Below the pieces are notes generated by a model that was not told the DNA's origin, searched no databases, and saw only the letters and a program-made list of their open reading frames with translations. The translations under genes were made by a program, and so were the position numbers. From Chloroflexota bacterium (GTDB lineage Bacteria > Chloroflexota > Anaerolineae > UBA4142), in contig JACRBM010000016.1 in NCBI GenBank assembly GCA_016219275.1, forward strand, positions 1 to 64,000: a stretch of DNA of 64,000 bases, given 5' to 3'. Positions 43,337 through 51,720 of this stretch are shown here, in pieces. Each line of letters starts with the position of its first letter. Position 1 is the stretch's first letter.

Positions 43337-43702
43337 ATGACGACAAAGAATTCACTGGCGATTTTGATTCGCCGTCCGCCGTACGGTCAGATTCACGCGG
43401 CGGAGGCAATCCGACATATGGGCGGCGCGCTCGGCGATGGCATTCAAACGAATGTGCTCTTGGTAGACGATGGTGTGTACCTTGCGCGCGGCGGGCAGGA
43501 TGCGGGTAACACGGGGATCACTTCGCTCGCCGAGCCACTGACGAAAGGCATCGCGAAAGGTACGCGCGTGTACATGCATGTTCCATCCGCCCAAGCACGC
43601 GGATTGTTGAATGATCCGCAGGTATTACCAGGGGTGGATTGCATTGACGATGACGGTCTCGCGCGTCTTGTGTTGGCGAGTGAAATAGTCATGGTGTATT
43701 GA
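43337..43702 (+). CDS. DsrF-like protein
   Basis: A 121-residue DsrE/F-fold protein, starting MTTKNSLAILIRRPPYGQIH. It has the family pattern HAAEAIRHMGGALGDGIQTN and VDDGVYLARGGQDAGNTG. There is one cysteine (GVDCIDDDG, near residue 100), not at the usual carrier position. It probably forms a complex with the DsrE-like and DsrH-like partners. The short spacer of four bases suggests one polycistron. Confidence 0.75.
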   Translation: MTTKNSLAILIRRPPYGQIHAAEAIRHMGGALGDGIQTNVLLVDDGVYLARGGQDAGNTGITSLAEPLTKGIAKGTRVYMHVPSAQARGLLNDPQVLPGVDCIDDDGLARLVLASEIVMVY

Positions 43703-43744
43703 AGTTGGATGTTAGAGATTAGAGATTGGAGGTTAGAGCCAACG
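43703..43744. repeat. Spacer word-repeat (GTTAGAGATTAGAGATTGGAG)
   Basis: The 42-base gap holds the repeated words TTAGAGATTAG, TTGGAGG and TTAGAG. It lacks a clear inverted partner, so it resembles one arm of the hairpins in other spacers. GAGG lies in it as ribosome site for the following ATG. Confidence 0.55.
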
Positions 43745-44062
43745 ATGGATACTGTGTTGATGCTTGTTAACAGCGCACCATCCAGCGTGAACGCCCAACG
43801 CGCTTGGCAGTTGACGCGCACGTTCCACGAACAAGGACAAGCCGTGTCGCTATTTCTTGCGCAAGATGGCGTTCTCGCGGCGCTCCAGGGCGAAACCGCA
43901 TTGCGCGAACTGCCACACGAAATTGCCTGCTATGCGTTGAGCGAGGACTTGTACCTGCGCGGATTCACGCCGCGCCAAGTGCGCGAGCAGATTCAGGTTG
44001 TGGAGTACGCGCGACTGGTGGATTTGTTCGATCAGCACACGCGTGTGATCGGCGCGCTGTGA
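43745..44062 (+). CDS. DsrH/DsrE-like protein, third member
   Basis: A 105-residue DsrE-fold protein, starting MDTVLMLVNSAPSSVNAQRA. The landmark CYALSEDLYLRGFTPRQVRE (cysteine near residue 61) is typical of DsrE-like third subunits. I use ATG 43745; a start at 43709 falls inside the repeat. With the two upstream genes it likely forms a sulfur-transfer complex. The order DsrE-, DsrF-, DsrH-like is the same as in dsr operons, but no dsrAB genes are visible in the window. Confidence 0.75.
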   Translation: MDTVLMLVNSAPSSVNAQRAWQLTRTFHEQGQAVSLFLAQDGVLAALQGETALRELPHEIACYALSEDLYLRGFTPRQVREQIQVVEYARLVDLFDQHTRVIGAL

Positions 44063-44124
44063 GTTGTGAGCACTGATAAAACTTGACTCGCCGAAGCCGG
44101 CGAGATTCCAAGAAGGAGAAGCCG

Positions 44125-45363
44125 ATGAGTGGCAAAACGATTTTGATTTTGGGCGGCGGTGTGGGCGGCTTGGTCGCAGCAAACGAGTTGCGGCAACGAT
44201 TGCCCCGCCAGCATCGCATCGTGCTCGTGGAGAAAAACGCGCAGCACGCGTTCGCGCCGTCTTTTTTGTGGTTGATGACGGGCGACCGTCAGCCCGCGCA
44301 AATCACGCGCGAGGTGCGGCAACTCGTGCGCCCTGGTGTCGAAGTCGTGATCGACGCGGCGCGCGCGATTGACTTGGCGAGTCAGCGTGTTGAGACGAGC
44401 ACACAAACACTGAACTACGATTACCTCATCGTCGCGCTTGGCGCGGAACTCGCGCCTGAAGCCATCCCTGGCTTGGATACGGCACACACGTATTACACAA
44501 TCGAGGGCGCGACAAAATTGCGCAATGCGTTGCAGCAATTCGATGGTGGAACCATCGCGGTGGTCGTGAGCGCACTGCCCTACAAATGTCCCGGCGCGCC
44601 GCACGAAGGCGCGATGCTCATCGCCGATTCGTTTCGGCGGCGCGGCATCCGCGACAAGGTCGCGGTGCATCTCTTCACTCCCGAGCCACAACCGATGCCC
44701 GTCGCGGGTCCCGCGCTCGGCGATGCCGTTCGCCAAATGCTCGATTCTCAAGGAATCGTCTTTCATGCCTTGCGCAAACTAACCTCTGTCAATCCTCAAA
44801 CGCGCGAATTGTTTTTCGAAAACCAAGCGTCGTTCAAATACGATATGCTCGTCGCGATTCCTCCGCATCGCGGTCCGCGCTTGGCGCGCGAGGCGGGTCT
44901 GGCGAACGAAGCCGGTTGGATTCCAGTTGATCGCGCGACGCTGGCGACGAAATACGAAAATGTTTTCGCGTTGGGCGATGTCACGGCGATCTCCATCCCT
45001 GGTCGTTGGAAACCCGATGTGCCATTGATGTTGCCGAAGGCAGGCGTGTTCGCGCACGCACAGGCAGAAGTTGTCGCGCGGCGCATCGCAGCGGAGGTCG
45101 CGGGCGCGCGTGCTCAGGATTCGTTCTACGGGCATGGCTATTGCATGTTGGAGGCGGGCGAAAGCATCGCGGGGTTTGCGTTTGGCAATTTTTTCGGTGA
45201 ACCATCTCCGCAGGTCGAACTGCGCCGATTGGGCAAAGCGTGGCACTGGGGCAAGATTCTGTTCGAGCAGTGGTGGCTCACGCCCTATGGCGCCCAACGC
45301 GTGTTGTTGGGCTGGACACTGGATTTGGCTAGCAAGACCCTTGGGATTCCAGGGATCGTGTGA
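44125..45363 (+). CDS. Sulfide:quinone oxidoreductase / FCSD-like flavoprotein
   Basis: A 412-residue FAD oxidoreductase beginning MSGKTILILGGGVGGLVAAN (FAD P-loop). PYKCPGAPHEGAMLI near residue 154 has the conserved cysteine of SQR and FCSD proteins, and a second cysteine lies in GYCMLEAGES near 340. LGDVTAIS near 285 is the usual second FAD site. The tail ends with a Trp-rich amphipathic segment WHWGKILFEQWWLTP, a probable membrane-surface anchor as in SQR. It would oxidise sulfide to sulfane sulfur and pass electrons to quinone. AAGGAG precedes ATG 44125, in the DsrE cluster. Confidence 0.85.
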   Translation: MSGKTILILGGGVGGLVAANELRQRLPRQHRIVLVEKNAQHAFAPSFLWLMTGDRQPAQITREVRQLVRPGVEVVIDAARAIDLASQRVETSTQTLNYDYLIVALGAELAPEAIPGLDTAHTYYTIEGATKLRNALQQFDGGTIAVVVSALPYKCPGAPHEGAMLIADSFRRRGIRDKVAVHLFTPEPQPMPVAGPALGDAVRQMLDSQGIVFHALRKLTSVNPQTRELFFENQASFKYDMLVAIPPHRGPRLAREAGLANEAGWIPVDRATLATKYENVFALGDVTAISIPGRWKPDVPLMLPKAGVFAHAQAEVVARRIAAEVAGARAQDSFYGHGYCMLEAGESIAGFAFGNFFGEPSPQVELRRLGKAWHWGKILFEQWWLTPYGAQRVLLGWTLDLASKTLGIPGIV

Positions 45364-45394
45364 ATGTCTTGTGTCTTCTGTTCAAAAACATCAG

Positions 45395-45440
45395 ACTTGC
45401 CAAGTCCGTGAGACCTGAGTCTCGGCAAGTTTCTTCCCTT
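45395..45440 (+). terminator. Bulged hairpin after the SQR-like gene
   Basis: ACTTGCC (45395-45401) pairs with GGCAAGT (45424-45430), and GAGAC with GTCTC inside, with a bulge, followed by TTCTTCCCTT. It may end the first sulfur transcript. The spacer of 264 bases to the next gene holds otherwise only a promoter. Confidence 0.45.
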
Positions 45441-45529
45441 ACACACGCCACCCGCAGCTTGACACGCACAACGTCGCAATGACAGACCGGCGCGACTTTG
45501 ACAAAGCCCTCACATTCATCTCAGGTGTC

Positions 45530-45558
45530 TTGCGTGAACAGTAAAGCTATGTTATCAT
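45530..45558 (+). promoter_or_regulatory. Probable promoter of the histidine kinase gene
   Basis: TTGCGT (45530-45535) and TATCAT (45553-45558) are separated by 17 bases, 70 bases upstream of the start codon. Both boxes deviate in one or two bases from consensus. Confidence 0.4.
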
Positions 45559-45627
45559 TTGAAAAAATCGAGCACTTCATTGCCGCCCCCGGGAATCGGA
45601 ATGCACAGATGAGGAAGGGCGCATTCA

Positions 45628-47376
45628 ATGCTCAAGCGATGGCTGAAACGGACTGCCGATGAACAAACCGTTTTTCTCTTTTTGCTGAGTTATCGTTGGC
45701 TCAGTCTCCTGCCGCCTTTATTGGCGCTTGGGTTGGCAACCGAGACGGATCCGAATATCCACTGGGTCTTTCTCGCCGCGTTCGTGGACAATTTCTTCCT
45801 CACCGTTTTTTATCCGCGCGTCAATCGCCTCGTCACTCATTTTCCAATCGTCTTTGGTATAGACCTGGTCATTGTCGCGGTATTCATCGCGCTGACCGGC
45901 AACGTGTCCAGTCTGTACTACCTGTACGCGCTCAGTCCACTCCTTGCCGCCGCGTTCTTCTTCCAGATGCGCGGCGCATTGTTGACCGCTTCGGCGCTGA
46001 CGATTTTTTACGGTCTGACCGCGCTCCCTAACTTTTCACCGGCAGACCTCCTGCGCGTCCTGACGCAGATTATCAGTTTCTATCTTATCGCGATGCTCTT
46101 TGGGTACGCGTCCATCCTGATGAATCATATCCGCGAGGATCGCGCGTTGTTGGCGCGCAATAACGCGATCCTCGAACGCACCAATCGCGAACTCGAATCT
46201 ATTCACAACCTGGCGTTGATGATGCAGTCCTCCGCCGTAGATGTCGCCGATGTGCAAGAGATCGTTCTGACGACGATTACGAACGCGATGGGTTTTGAAC
46301 GCGCGACCTTGGCGCTCGTTGACCCCGAACGGAATACGCTGATCGGCTGGCTGATGCATCGCCGGGATGAAGGCGCGCAAACACCCGCAGGATTATTTCA
46401 CACTACGGAAATTCCTCTCGATCACGATGCCGGCGTTCTCGCACGAGTCACGGTCGAACGCAAGCCCGCCTACGTTGCCGATGGGCTACCGCCGACGAAT
46501 GATCCAGCCATGAATCAACGGTTGGGGTTTAAACAGTACGCGATCTTGCCGTTGTACATGCGCGATCATCCGGTCGGCGTCCTGGTGGTGGATAATCCAG
46601 GAAGCGGCGCGCCGATCAGTCCGGAAAGTATTCGCTCGCTCGAATCGGTCGCGGAACACGCGGCAATTGCGCTCGGCTCGACCAAGTTGTGTATCGAGCG
46701 CGCGCAACGACTCGCGGTGGAAGAAGAACGCAATCGCATCGCGATGGAGATTCACGACACGGCTTCGCAGTCGTTGTTCGGGATCGTCTACACGCTTGAC
46801 GGTTGTATCAAATTATTGCCCGCGCAATCTGCCCAGGTGCAAACGGAACTGGTCGCGCTGCGTGATGTCGCCGCGCGGACGCTCAGTGACTTACGGCGTT
46901 CCCTTTTCAATATCTGGGACGGCGCGTTAAGCGAGATGGATTTCAATACCGAGATCATGGCGTATCTGCAAAAACTCGGACCACCCAAGTCGCTCGCCGT
47001 CCAAGTCGAGGTCAAGGGTACGTTCAATCTGCTCGCGGCGAGCGTCCGCAAAAATGTTTTGCGCATCGCGCAAGAAGGATTGGCAAACGTCGTCAAACAT
47101 TCTGGCGCAACCCGCGCCGTCGTGACGCTCGACTTGCAGAGTCAACCGCCGCATCTTGTGGTGGAAGATAATGGATGCGGCTTTGAAGCGCATGAAACTG
47201 GAACGTCCCACACCGGCTTTGGCTTGACGAGCATGCGCGAACGCGCGCACGCCATCGGCGGCGATGTGCAAATTCAAAGCCACGCCCAAACCGGCACGCG
47301 GATCGAGGTGCAGTTGCATAATTGCGTCCCCCTCGCGCCAGAGAAAGAACCCAATGCGAATCCTACTTGCGGATGA
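45628..47376 (+). CDS. Membrane GAF sensor histidine kinase, NarL-type partner
   Basis: A 582-residue kinase. Five or six helices (about residues 20-170, MASE-like) precede a GAF domain (about 200-360). The phospho-accepting histidine is in RIAMEIHDTASQSLFGIVYT near 375, the HisKA_3 type, and the HATPase region contains VVEDNGCGFEAHE near 515 and GFGLTSMRERAHA near 530. It would detect a signal at or near the membrane and phosphorylate the response regulator whose gene overlaps it by 23 bases. Being between the two sulfur gene groups, it likely controls them. Confidence 0.92.
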   Translation: MLKRWLKRTADEQTVFLFLLSYRWLSLLPPLLALGLATETDPNIHWVFLAAFVDNFFLTVFYPRVNRLVTHFPIVFGIDLVIVAVFIALTGNVSSLYYLYALSPLLAAAFFFQMRGALLTASALTIFYGLTALPNFSPADLLRVLTQIISFYLIAMLFGYASILMNHIREDRALLARNNAILERTNRELESIHNLALMMQSSAVDVADVQEIVLTTITNAMGFERATLALVDPERNTLIGWLMHRRDEGAQTPAGLFHTTEIPLDHDAGVLARVTVERKPAYVADGLPPTNDPAMNQRLGFKQYAILPLYMRDHPVGVLVVDNPGSGAPISPESIRSLESVAEHAAIALGSTKLCIERAQRLAVEEERNRIAMEIHDTASQSLFGIVYTLDGCIKLLPAQSAQVQTELVALRDVAARTLSDLRRSLFNIWDGALSEMDFNTEIMAYLQKLGPPKSLAVQVEVKGTFNLLAASVRKNVLRIAQEGLANVVKHSGATRAVVTLDLQSQPPHLVVEDNGCGFEAHETGTSHTGFGLTSMRERAHAIGGDVQIQSHAQTGTRIEVQLHNCVPLAPEKEPNANPTCG

Positions 47377-47998
47377 TCACCAGGTCGTACGTCGCGGACT
47401 GCAAATGGTGCTCAGTCTCGAAAAAGATTTCGAAATTGTCGGCGAAGCCAGTACGGGGGGCGAAGCCGTCACGCGCGCCAAAGAACTCGCGCCCGATTTG
47501 ATTCTGATGGATTTGAAAATGCCGGGCTTGAGCGGAAGCGCGGCGGCGCGTAAAATCAAGAGTGCGCTGCCGCACACGCGCGTGCTCATCTTGACCGGCG
47601 TTGAAAACGAAGCGGAGATCATCCAAGCGATGGATGCCGGCGCGGATGGGTATATCCTGAAAGACGTCAGCCCGGAGGAATTGACCCGGGCGATTCGCGC
47701 GATTGGCGCGGGAGAAACATATCTACAACCGGATTTGACCAAGCGGATGATCCAACGAATGCGGGACGCGCGCGCGCGCCCACAGCCCCCCAAACAATTC
47801 GCGCTGACCTCGCGCGAATGTGAAATTCTGCAAGCGATGGCATCCAGCGCGACGTATCGCGAAATCGCGACCCAGTTATCTATCAGCGAAGAAACCGTCA
47901 AGACTCATGCGAAAAATATCTTGGCGAAACTGGAGCAACCGAATCGCACGCAAGCGGTGATGGTTGCCTTACGCGAAGGACTGATCGCGCTGAACTGA
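47354..47998 (+). CDS. NarL/FixJ response regulator
   Basis: A 214-residue regulator. The receiver domain (about 1-120) has the acidic pair in LLADDHQVV, the phospho-Asp in LILMDLKMPG near residue 54, and the Lys in YILKDVSPE. The LuxR helix-turn-helix is LTSRECEILQAMASSATYRE, then LSISEETVKTHAKNILAKLE. Its start lies in the last 23 bases of the kinase gene, a coupled pair. The strong terminator follows at 48023. Confidence 0.93.
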   Translation: MRILLADDHQVVRRGLQMVLSLEKDFEIVGEASTGGEAVTRAKELAPDLILMDLKMPGLSGSAAARKIKSALPHTRVLILTGVENEAEIIQAMDAGADGYILKDVSPEELTRAIRAIGAGETYLQPDLTKRMIQRMRDARARPQPPKQFALTSRECEILQAMASSATYREIATQLSISEETVKTHAKNILAKLEQPNRTQAVMVALREGLIALN

Positions 47999-48022
47999 AC
48001 CAAGAAACTCGATCAACTCGAA

Positions 48023-48070
48023 ATCCCCCCGCAGGGTGAGACATCTCACCCTGCGGGGGGATGTATTTTT
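48023..48070 (+). terminator. Strong Rho-independent terminator
   Basis: Two perfect 19-base arms (48023-48041 and 48044-48062; first arm ATCCCCCCGCAGGGTGAGA) surround CA, followed by GTATTTTTG. This separates the two-component system from the sHdr operon. I see only weak promoter-like boxes (TAGAAT near 48084) before the TusA gene. Confidence 0.92.
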
Positions 48071-48126
48071 GTCGCGGCTAGCTTAGAATTCGAGCGTCAC
48101 AGTACGCCCCAGGAAAAGGAGGAGAC

Positions 48127-48369
48127 ATGGCGACGATTCTCGAAGCGGATCGCGTGCTCGATTGTAAAGGGATGCTCTGCCCGATGCCGATCGTCAAAAT
48201 TAGCAAAGAGGTCAAAGCTGCGCAAATCGGTCAAGTCATCAAAATGATCGCGACAGATAAAGGCGCGCCCGCGGATATGCAAGCCTGGTCGCGTCAAACC
48301 GGCAATGAACTGCTCGACTCGCACGAAGAGAACGGCACGTTCATTTTTTTTATTCGGCGAACCAAATAG
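48127..48369 (+). CDS. tusA: TusA-family sulfur carrier
   Basis: An 80-residue protein of the TusA/SirA fold. DCKGMLCPMPIVKISKEV near residue 12-29 has the invariant CPxP motif (Cys at 18). It binds sulfur as persulfide and gives it to acceptors. In sulfur oxidisers TusA feeds persulfide to the sHdr complex and exchanges it with DsrE proteins. AAAGGAGGAG precedes the ATG. It is the first gene of the long sHdr operon that runs to the right end of the window. Confidence 0.93.
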   Translation: MATILEADRVLDCKGMLCPMPIVKISKEVKAAQIGQVIKMIATDKGAPADMQAWSRQTGNELLDSHEENGTFIFFIRRTK

Positions 48370-48467
48370 TCAGTTGTCGAGTAGTCCAATCGTCGAATCG
48401 GCAGTGAGTTTTTCGACTACGCGACTACATGACTATCTGACTAGCTGACGAAAGCAGGAGGATTACC
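48370..48467. repeat. Spacer hairpin 4 (GTCGAGTAGTC / GACTACGCGACTAC)
   Basis: The first half (TCAGTTGTCGAGTAGTC) and the second (GACTACGCGACTACATGACT, then CTGACTAGCTGAC) are imperfect complements built of repeated words. The element ends at the AGGAGG ribosome site of the next gene. Confidence 0.75.
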
Positions 48468-48989
48468 ATGTCCAAGTCTGATCCAAACGCACCGCGCCGC
48501 TTGGCGCTGATTGCGAGCCGCGGAACGCTCGATTATGCGTACCCACCTTTTATTCTCGCCACGGCTGCCGGCGCGATGGGCTGGGAGGTCGGCGTCTTTT
48601 TCACGTTCTATGGCTTGCCGCTCCTCTTGAAAGACATTGGCGCGGCGGTGTCTCCGTTGGGCAACCCAGCCATGCCGATGAAAATGCCGTTCGGTCCGGA
48701 AGGATTTCAAAATATCAGTTGGCCCATTCCAACCGCAATGATGTCCGTCCCTGGTTTCAATGCGCTCGCTACGACCCTGATGAAACAAACCTTCAAGAAC
48801 AAGGGCGTTGCCTCCATTCCCGAACTGCGCGCGATGGCGATTGAGTTGGATGTGAAATTGATCGCTTGCCAGATGACCATGGATGTTTTCGGTTTCAAAA
48901 AGGAAGACTTTGTTCCGGAATCGAGCATCGGCGGCGCGGCGACGTTTCTCGAATACGCGGCAGACGCGGATGTGCAACTCTTTGTATGA
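48468..48989 (+). CDS. DsrE3A-like sulfur-transfer protein
   Basis: A 173-residue DsrE-fold protein with the carrier region LDVKLIACQMTMDVFGFKKE near residue 128-147, in which the cysteine is the sulfur-bearing residue of DsrE3A-type proteins. It contains FTFYGLPLLLKDIG and a middle proline-rich loop. In sHdr clusters DsrE3A transfers sulfur between rhodanese, TusA and the sHdr complex. AGGAGG precedes the ATG. Confidence 0.85.
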   Translation: MSKSDPNAPRRLALIASRGTLDYAYPPFILATAAGAMGWEVGVFFTFYGLPLLLKDIGAAVSPLGNPAMPMKMPFGPEGFQNISWPIPTAMMSVPGFNALATTLMKQTFKNKGVASIPELRAMAIELDVKLIACQMTMDVFGFKKEDFVPESSIGGAATFLEYAADADVQLFV

Positions 48990-49094
48990 TGGTACGCCGG
49001 TAGACCAGCATACAGGTATACAGGTAAACCAGGATACCGTCGCACGATTGGATACATATCTACATGTTTACTTGTTTACTTCCATTGGAGACCC
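48990..49094. repeat. Spacer word-repeat 5 (ACAGGTATACAGGTAAACC)
   Basis: Words GGTACGCCGGTAGACC, ATACAGGTATACAGG and the TTTACTTGTTTACTTCC run form a degenerate quasi-palindrome. It ends a few bases before the ribosome site of the next DsrE gene. Confidence 0.6.
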
Positions 49095-49478
49095 ATGAGC
49101 GACGACACAAAAAAAATTCTCTACGTTCAGACACACGGATGCGATGACCCCGCACGCGCCGCGACGCCGTTCTATCTCGCGTCCACCGCCGCCGCGATGG
49201 ACATCGAAGTGGGCATTTACTTTACGATGAAAGGTCCCACGCTCTTGAAAAAAGGCGTGCCGGAAACCTTGCAGATTCCGCGCGCGGCGGGCGGCGGCGC
49301 GCGTTTGCGCCATTTCATTGACCAAGCCGTTGACCTCGGCGTGAAACTCTACGTCTGTCAACCCAGTCTCGATCTGCACGGGTACGTCGTCGAAGACCTG
49401 ATCGAAGGTGTGCAAATGATCGGCGGCGCGGCGTTCAACGATATGGCGCTCGAAGCGGACGCGGTGATCGCGTTCTGA
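49095..49478 (+). CDS. Second DsrE-family protein of the sHdr operon
   Basis: A 127-residue DsrE-fold protein starting MSDDTKKILYVQTHGCDDPA. The carrier region VKLYVCQPSLDLHGY is near residue 82 with a cysteine at the same place as in DsrE3A. The protein is shorter and lacks the middle proline loop of its neighbour, so it is a different DsrE3 type (DsrE3B or related). TTGGAG precedes the ATG. Together with TusA it likely delivers sulfur to the sHdr complex. Confidence 0.82.
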   Translation: MSDDTKKILYVQTHGCDDPARAATPFYLASTAAAMDIEVGIYFTMKGPTLLKKGVPETLQIPRAAGGGARLRHFIDQAVDLGVKLYVCQPSLDLHGYVVEDLIEGVQMIGGAAFNDMALEADAVIAF

Positions 49479-49567
49479 TTTCGGAAATTGGAAGTTGGAA
49501 ATTGGAAACTAGAAATGTCGTTTCCAATCTCTAACTTCCAACCTCCAATTTCCAACCCGGAGGACTT
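49479..49567. repeat. Spacer hairpin 6 (GGAAATTGGAAGTTGG word)
   Basis: The first arm (GGAAATTGGAAGTTGG and following GAAATTGGAAAC) and the second (GTTTCCAATCTC, then AACTTCCAACCTCCAATTTC) are imperfect complements. The arms consist of tandem copies of TTGGAAA or TTCCAA. Confidence 0.8.
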
Positions 49568-50263
49568 GTGGCTTATCGCGATAATTCCAAATACGCCGAC
49601 GTTCCGCAAGAAACGAAACAACAACTTTTCGATCAAGTGAAAGCGGACGAGCGCTATAACGATTATCTCTACGGATGCTACGAATGCGGCATCTGTGTTT
49701 CCGCGTGTCCGAGCGCGCGCTTTTACGATTACAGCCCGCGCGTCATCGCGCAAACAATGGCGCGCGAAGACATTGATCGCTTTTACGAAATCCTCGCGGA
49801 CGACATTTGGAATTGCGCGCAATGTTTTTCATGCGTCCGTTGCCCGCGCCAAAATAATCCGGGTGGTCTCGTCACGCTCATCCGCGAAGTCGCCGTCCGC
49901 AACGGTTTGAAAGAAACGCGCGAAGTGTTGCAGGGTTATAGCCGCGTCATTTACAAGGTGATGCTCAAAGGCAACCAGGTCTCGCCCGATATGTTGCGCC
50001 CAGACTTTTTTCCGGATTGGGGACCCTGGGTCAAACAGTTCAGCGACAATATGCGCGAGTGGCGTCTGGCGATTCCAACGGAAACGATGCGCGGCGTGAC
50101 CGACGCGGCGTGGAAGACGGATGCCAAGACCTTGCGCGAACTCTATTACATCTGGTATTCGACCGGCAATCTCGATCTTATCAAAGAAGTTGACCCTGGC
50201 TTGCACGACCTCATCGCCGAAGTCGTCGAAGAAGAATTGGCGGAGACCGAGTGGATGGAGTAA
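49568..50263 (+). CDS. shdrC1: sHdr complex iron-sulfur subunit HdrC1
   Basis: A 231-residue protein with GTG start (GAGGAC upstream). Two [4Fe-4S] motifs CYECGICVSACPS (near residue 37) and CAQCFSCVRCPRQ (near 82) are of the HdrC type. It transfers electrons between HdrA and HdrB subunits in the sulfur-oxidising heterodisulfide reductase-like complex. A long C-terminal helical part ends EEELAETEWME. The gene order TusA-DsrE3-HdrC1-HdrB1-HdrA-hypothetical-HdrC2-HdrB2 is the hallmark of sHdr. Confidence 0.9.
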   Translation: MAYRDNSKYADVPQETKQQLFDQVKADERYNDYLYGCYECGICVSACPSARFYDYSPRVIAQTMAREDIDRFYEILADDIWNCAQCFSCVRCPRQNNPGGLVTLIREVAVRNGLKETREVLQGYSRVIYKVMLKGNQVSPDMLRPDFFPDWGPWVKQFSDNMREWRLAIPTETMRGVTDAAWKTDAKTLRELYYIWYSTGNLDLIKEVDPGLHDLIAEVVEEELAETEWME

Positions 50264-50393
50264 ATGGAAGTTGGATGTTGGAAATTAGCAGTTGGAAATT
50301 GGGGGATAGATGTTGGACGGCGTGGAAACGACGTTTCCAATTTCCAATCTCCAACATCTAACCTCCAACTTCCAGCACCGATAGGAGCAAGCA
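50264..50393. repeat. Spacer hairpin 7 (TTGGAAATTAGCAGTTGG word)
   Basis: A 130-base hairpin-forming spacer of word repeats GTTGGATGTTGGAAATTAG and complement CCAATTTCCAATCTCC, ending at the AGGAGC ribosome site of HdrB1. Confidence 0.8.
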
Positions 50394-51632
50394 ATGAAAA
50401 CCGCAACCGTAGACCTGGATCAAATCAAGGCGCGCAAAGCGCAAATCTTTCCACGCGATCCCAATGATGCCCCGACTCACGACATGCGCGAGGAATTGTT
50501 CGAACTCGAGCACAAGGGTGAGATCATCGTCCAGCGCGTGCCCGAACCCTACGTCGAGGTGCTGACCAAGTTCGGGCGCACGAAAAAAATTCCGATTCAG
50601 AAAACCTGGCATCACAAATCGTGCGGACAATGCGGTCACATCCCCGGTTATTCGACCTCGATCTTTTGGCTGCATCGTCAACTCGGATTAGATTTCATTG
50701 ACCCTACCGATCAAACCTCCTGCACGGGTTGGAACTATTACGCGTCCGCCACTTCGAACGCGGTCGCGCAAGCCGCGGTGATGATGCGCAACTTTGCCGC
50801 CGCGTACGAAACCGGTTATTTTCCCACGATTCATTGCGGCACGTCGTTCGGTCATTACAAGGAAGCGCGCGAGCAACTCGTCAAGCATCAGGATTTGCGC
50901 GACGGTGTGCGCCGCGTCCTCGACAAAATCGGCAAGCCGCTCGTCATCCCCGAAGAAATCGTCCACTATAGCGAGTGGATGCACGCATTGCGAAACGAAT
51001 TTGCAAAACGCCAGGTCTTTGATCTAAGCAACATAACCGCGTGTGTGCATCCGGCGTGCCACTATCACAAAATCGTTCCCGAAGACGCGATTTATGATTG
51101 GGAAATTTTCGGTGGACAGCGTACCGCGACCGTGACCGGACTCATCCAGGCGCTCGGCGCGACGCCAGCGGATTACTCGACCTGGTTCGATTGTTGCGGG
51201 TTCGGTTTTCGCCACGTCCTGGTGCAGCGCGATTTTACCCGCTCGTTCGCGGTTCAGCGTAAGATCGAAGTGATGATCATGGAGGCGAATCCGGATGTCG
51301 TCATTACGCACGACACCGGTTGCGTGACGACGCTCGACAAGAGTCAGTTTTCCGGCAAGGCGCACAATTTCAAAGTCGGCGTACCGGTCTTGTCCGACGC
51401 GCAACTCGCCGCGCTCGCGATGGGCGCGCATCCGTTTCGCGTTCTGCAACTGCATTGGCACTCGGCGGATTGGCGTCCCTTGCTCGACAAGATTGGTTTG
51501 GATTGGAAACCGTACTGGCAAGAGTTCGAAGACGACCTCGCGAAAATTCGGCGCGGCGAAAAAGAAGGCGTGACCTGGGCAGATTCCGATACGCCGATTC
51601 GTCAACGCGAAAATGTACCGACGACAGTGTGA
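50394..51632 (+). CDS. shdrB1: sHdr complex subunit HdrB1 (CCG-type)
   Basis: A 412-residue protein. The first CCG-like half has KSCGQCGHIPGYST near 80 and TSCTGWNYYAS near 108. The second half has ACVHPACHYHK near 218, FDCCGFGFRHV near 265 and DTGCVTTLDKSQFS near 306. These cysteines coordinate noncubane iron-sulfur clusters in HdrB. In sHdr the subunit may host the substrate site where sulfur on LbpA is oxidised. It is longer than typical methanogen HdrB (about 300) because of an N-terminal extension of about 70 residues. AGGAGC precedes the ATG. Confidence 0.88.
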   Translation: MKTATVDLDQIKARKAQIFPRDPNDAPTHDMREELFELEHKGEIIVQRVPEPYVEVLTKFGRTKKIPIQKTWHHKSCGQCGHIPGYSTSIFWLHRQLGLDFIDPTDQTSCTGWNYYASATSNAVAQAAVMMRNFAAAYETGYFPTIHCGTSFGHYKEAREQLVKHQDLRDGVRRVLDKIGKPLVIPEEIVHYSEWMHALRNEFAKRQVFDLSNITACVHPACHYHKIVPEDAIYDWEIFGGQRTATVTGLIQALGATPADYSTWFDCCGFGFRHVLVQRDFTRSFAVQRKIEVMIMEANPDVVITHDTGCVTTLDKSQFSGKAHNFKVGVPVLSDAQLAALAMGAHPFRVLQLHWHSADWRPLLDKIGLDWKPYWQEFEDDLAKIRRGEKEGVTWADSDTPIRQRENVPTTV

Positions 51633-51647
51633 AATGATTTCCTTTGA

Positions 51648-51681
51648 TTCCCTCATTTCCCTTTGAAAGGAAATGAGGGAA
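51648..51681. repeat. Spacer hairpin 8: perfect 13-bp arms
   Basis: TTCCCTCATTTCC (51648-51660) and GGAAATGAGGGAA (51669-51681) are exact reverse complements around CTTTGAAA. It lies in the 88-base HdrB1-HdrA spacer. Confidence 0.9.
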
Positions 51682-51720
51682 GTCAGAGAACTCGGTTGAA
51701 CTTGCGGAGAAGGAGACGAC

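Noticed and set aside
42980-44062. Reverse-type Dsr pathway (dsrEFH with dsrAB)
   Set aside because: No DsrAB, DsrC or DsrMKJOP genes are visible; the small proteins are better read as carriers for sHdr.
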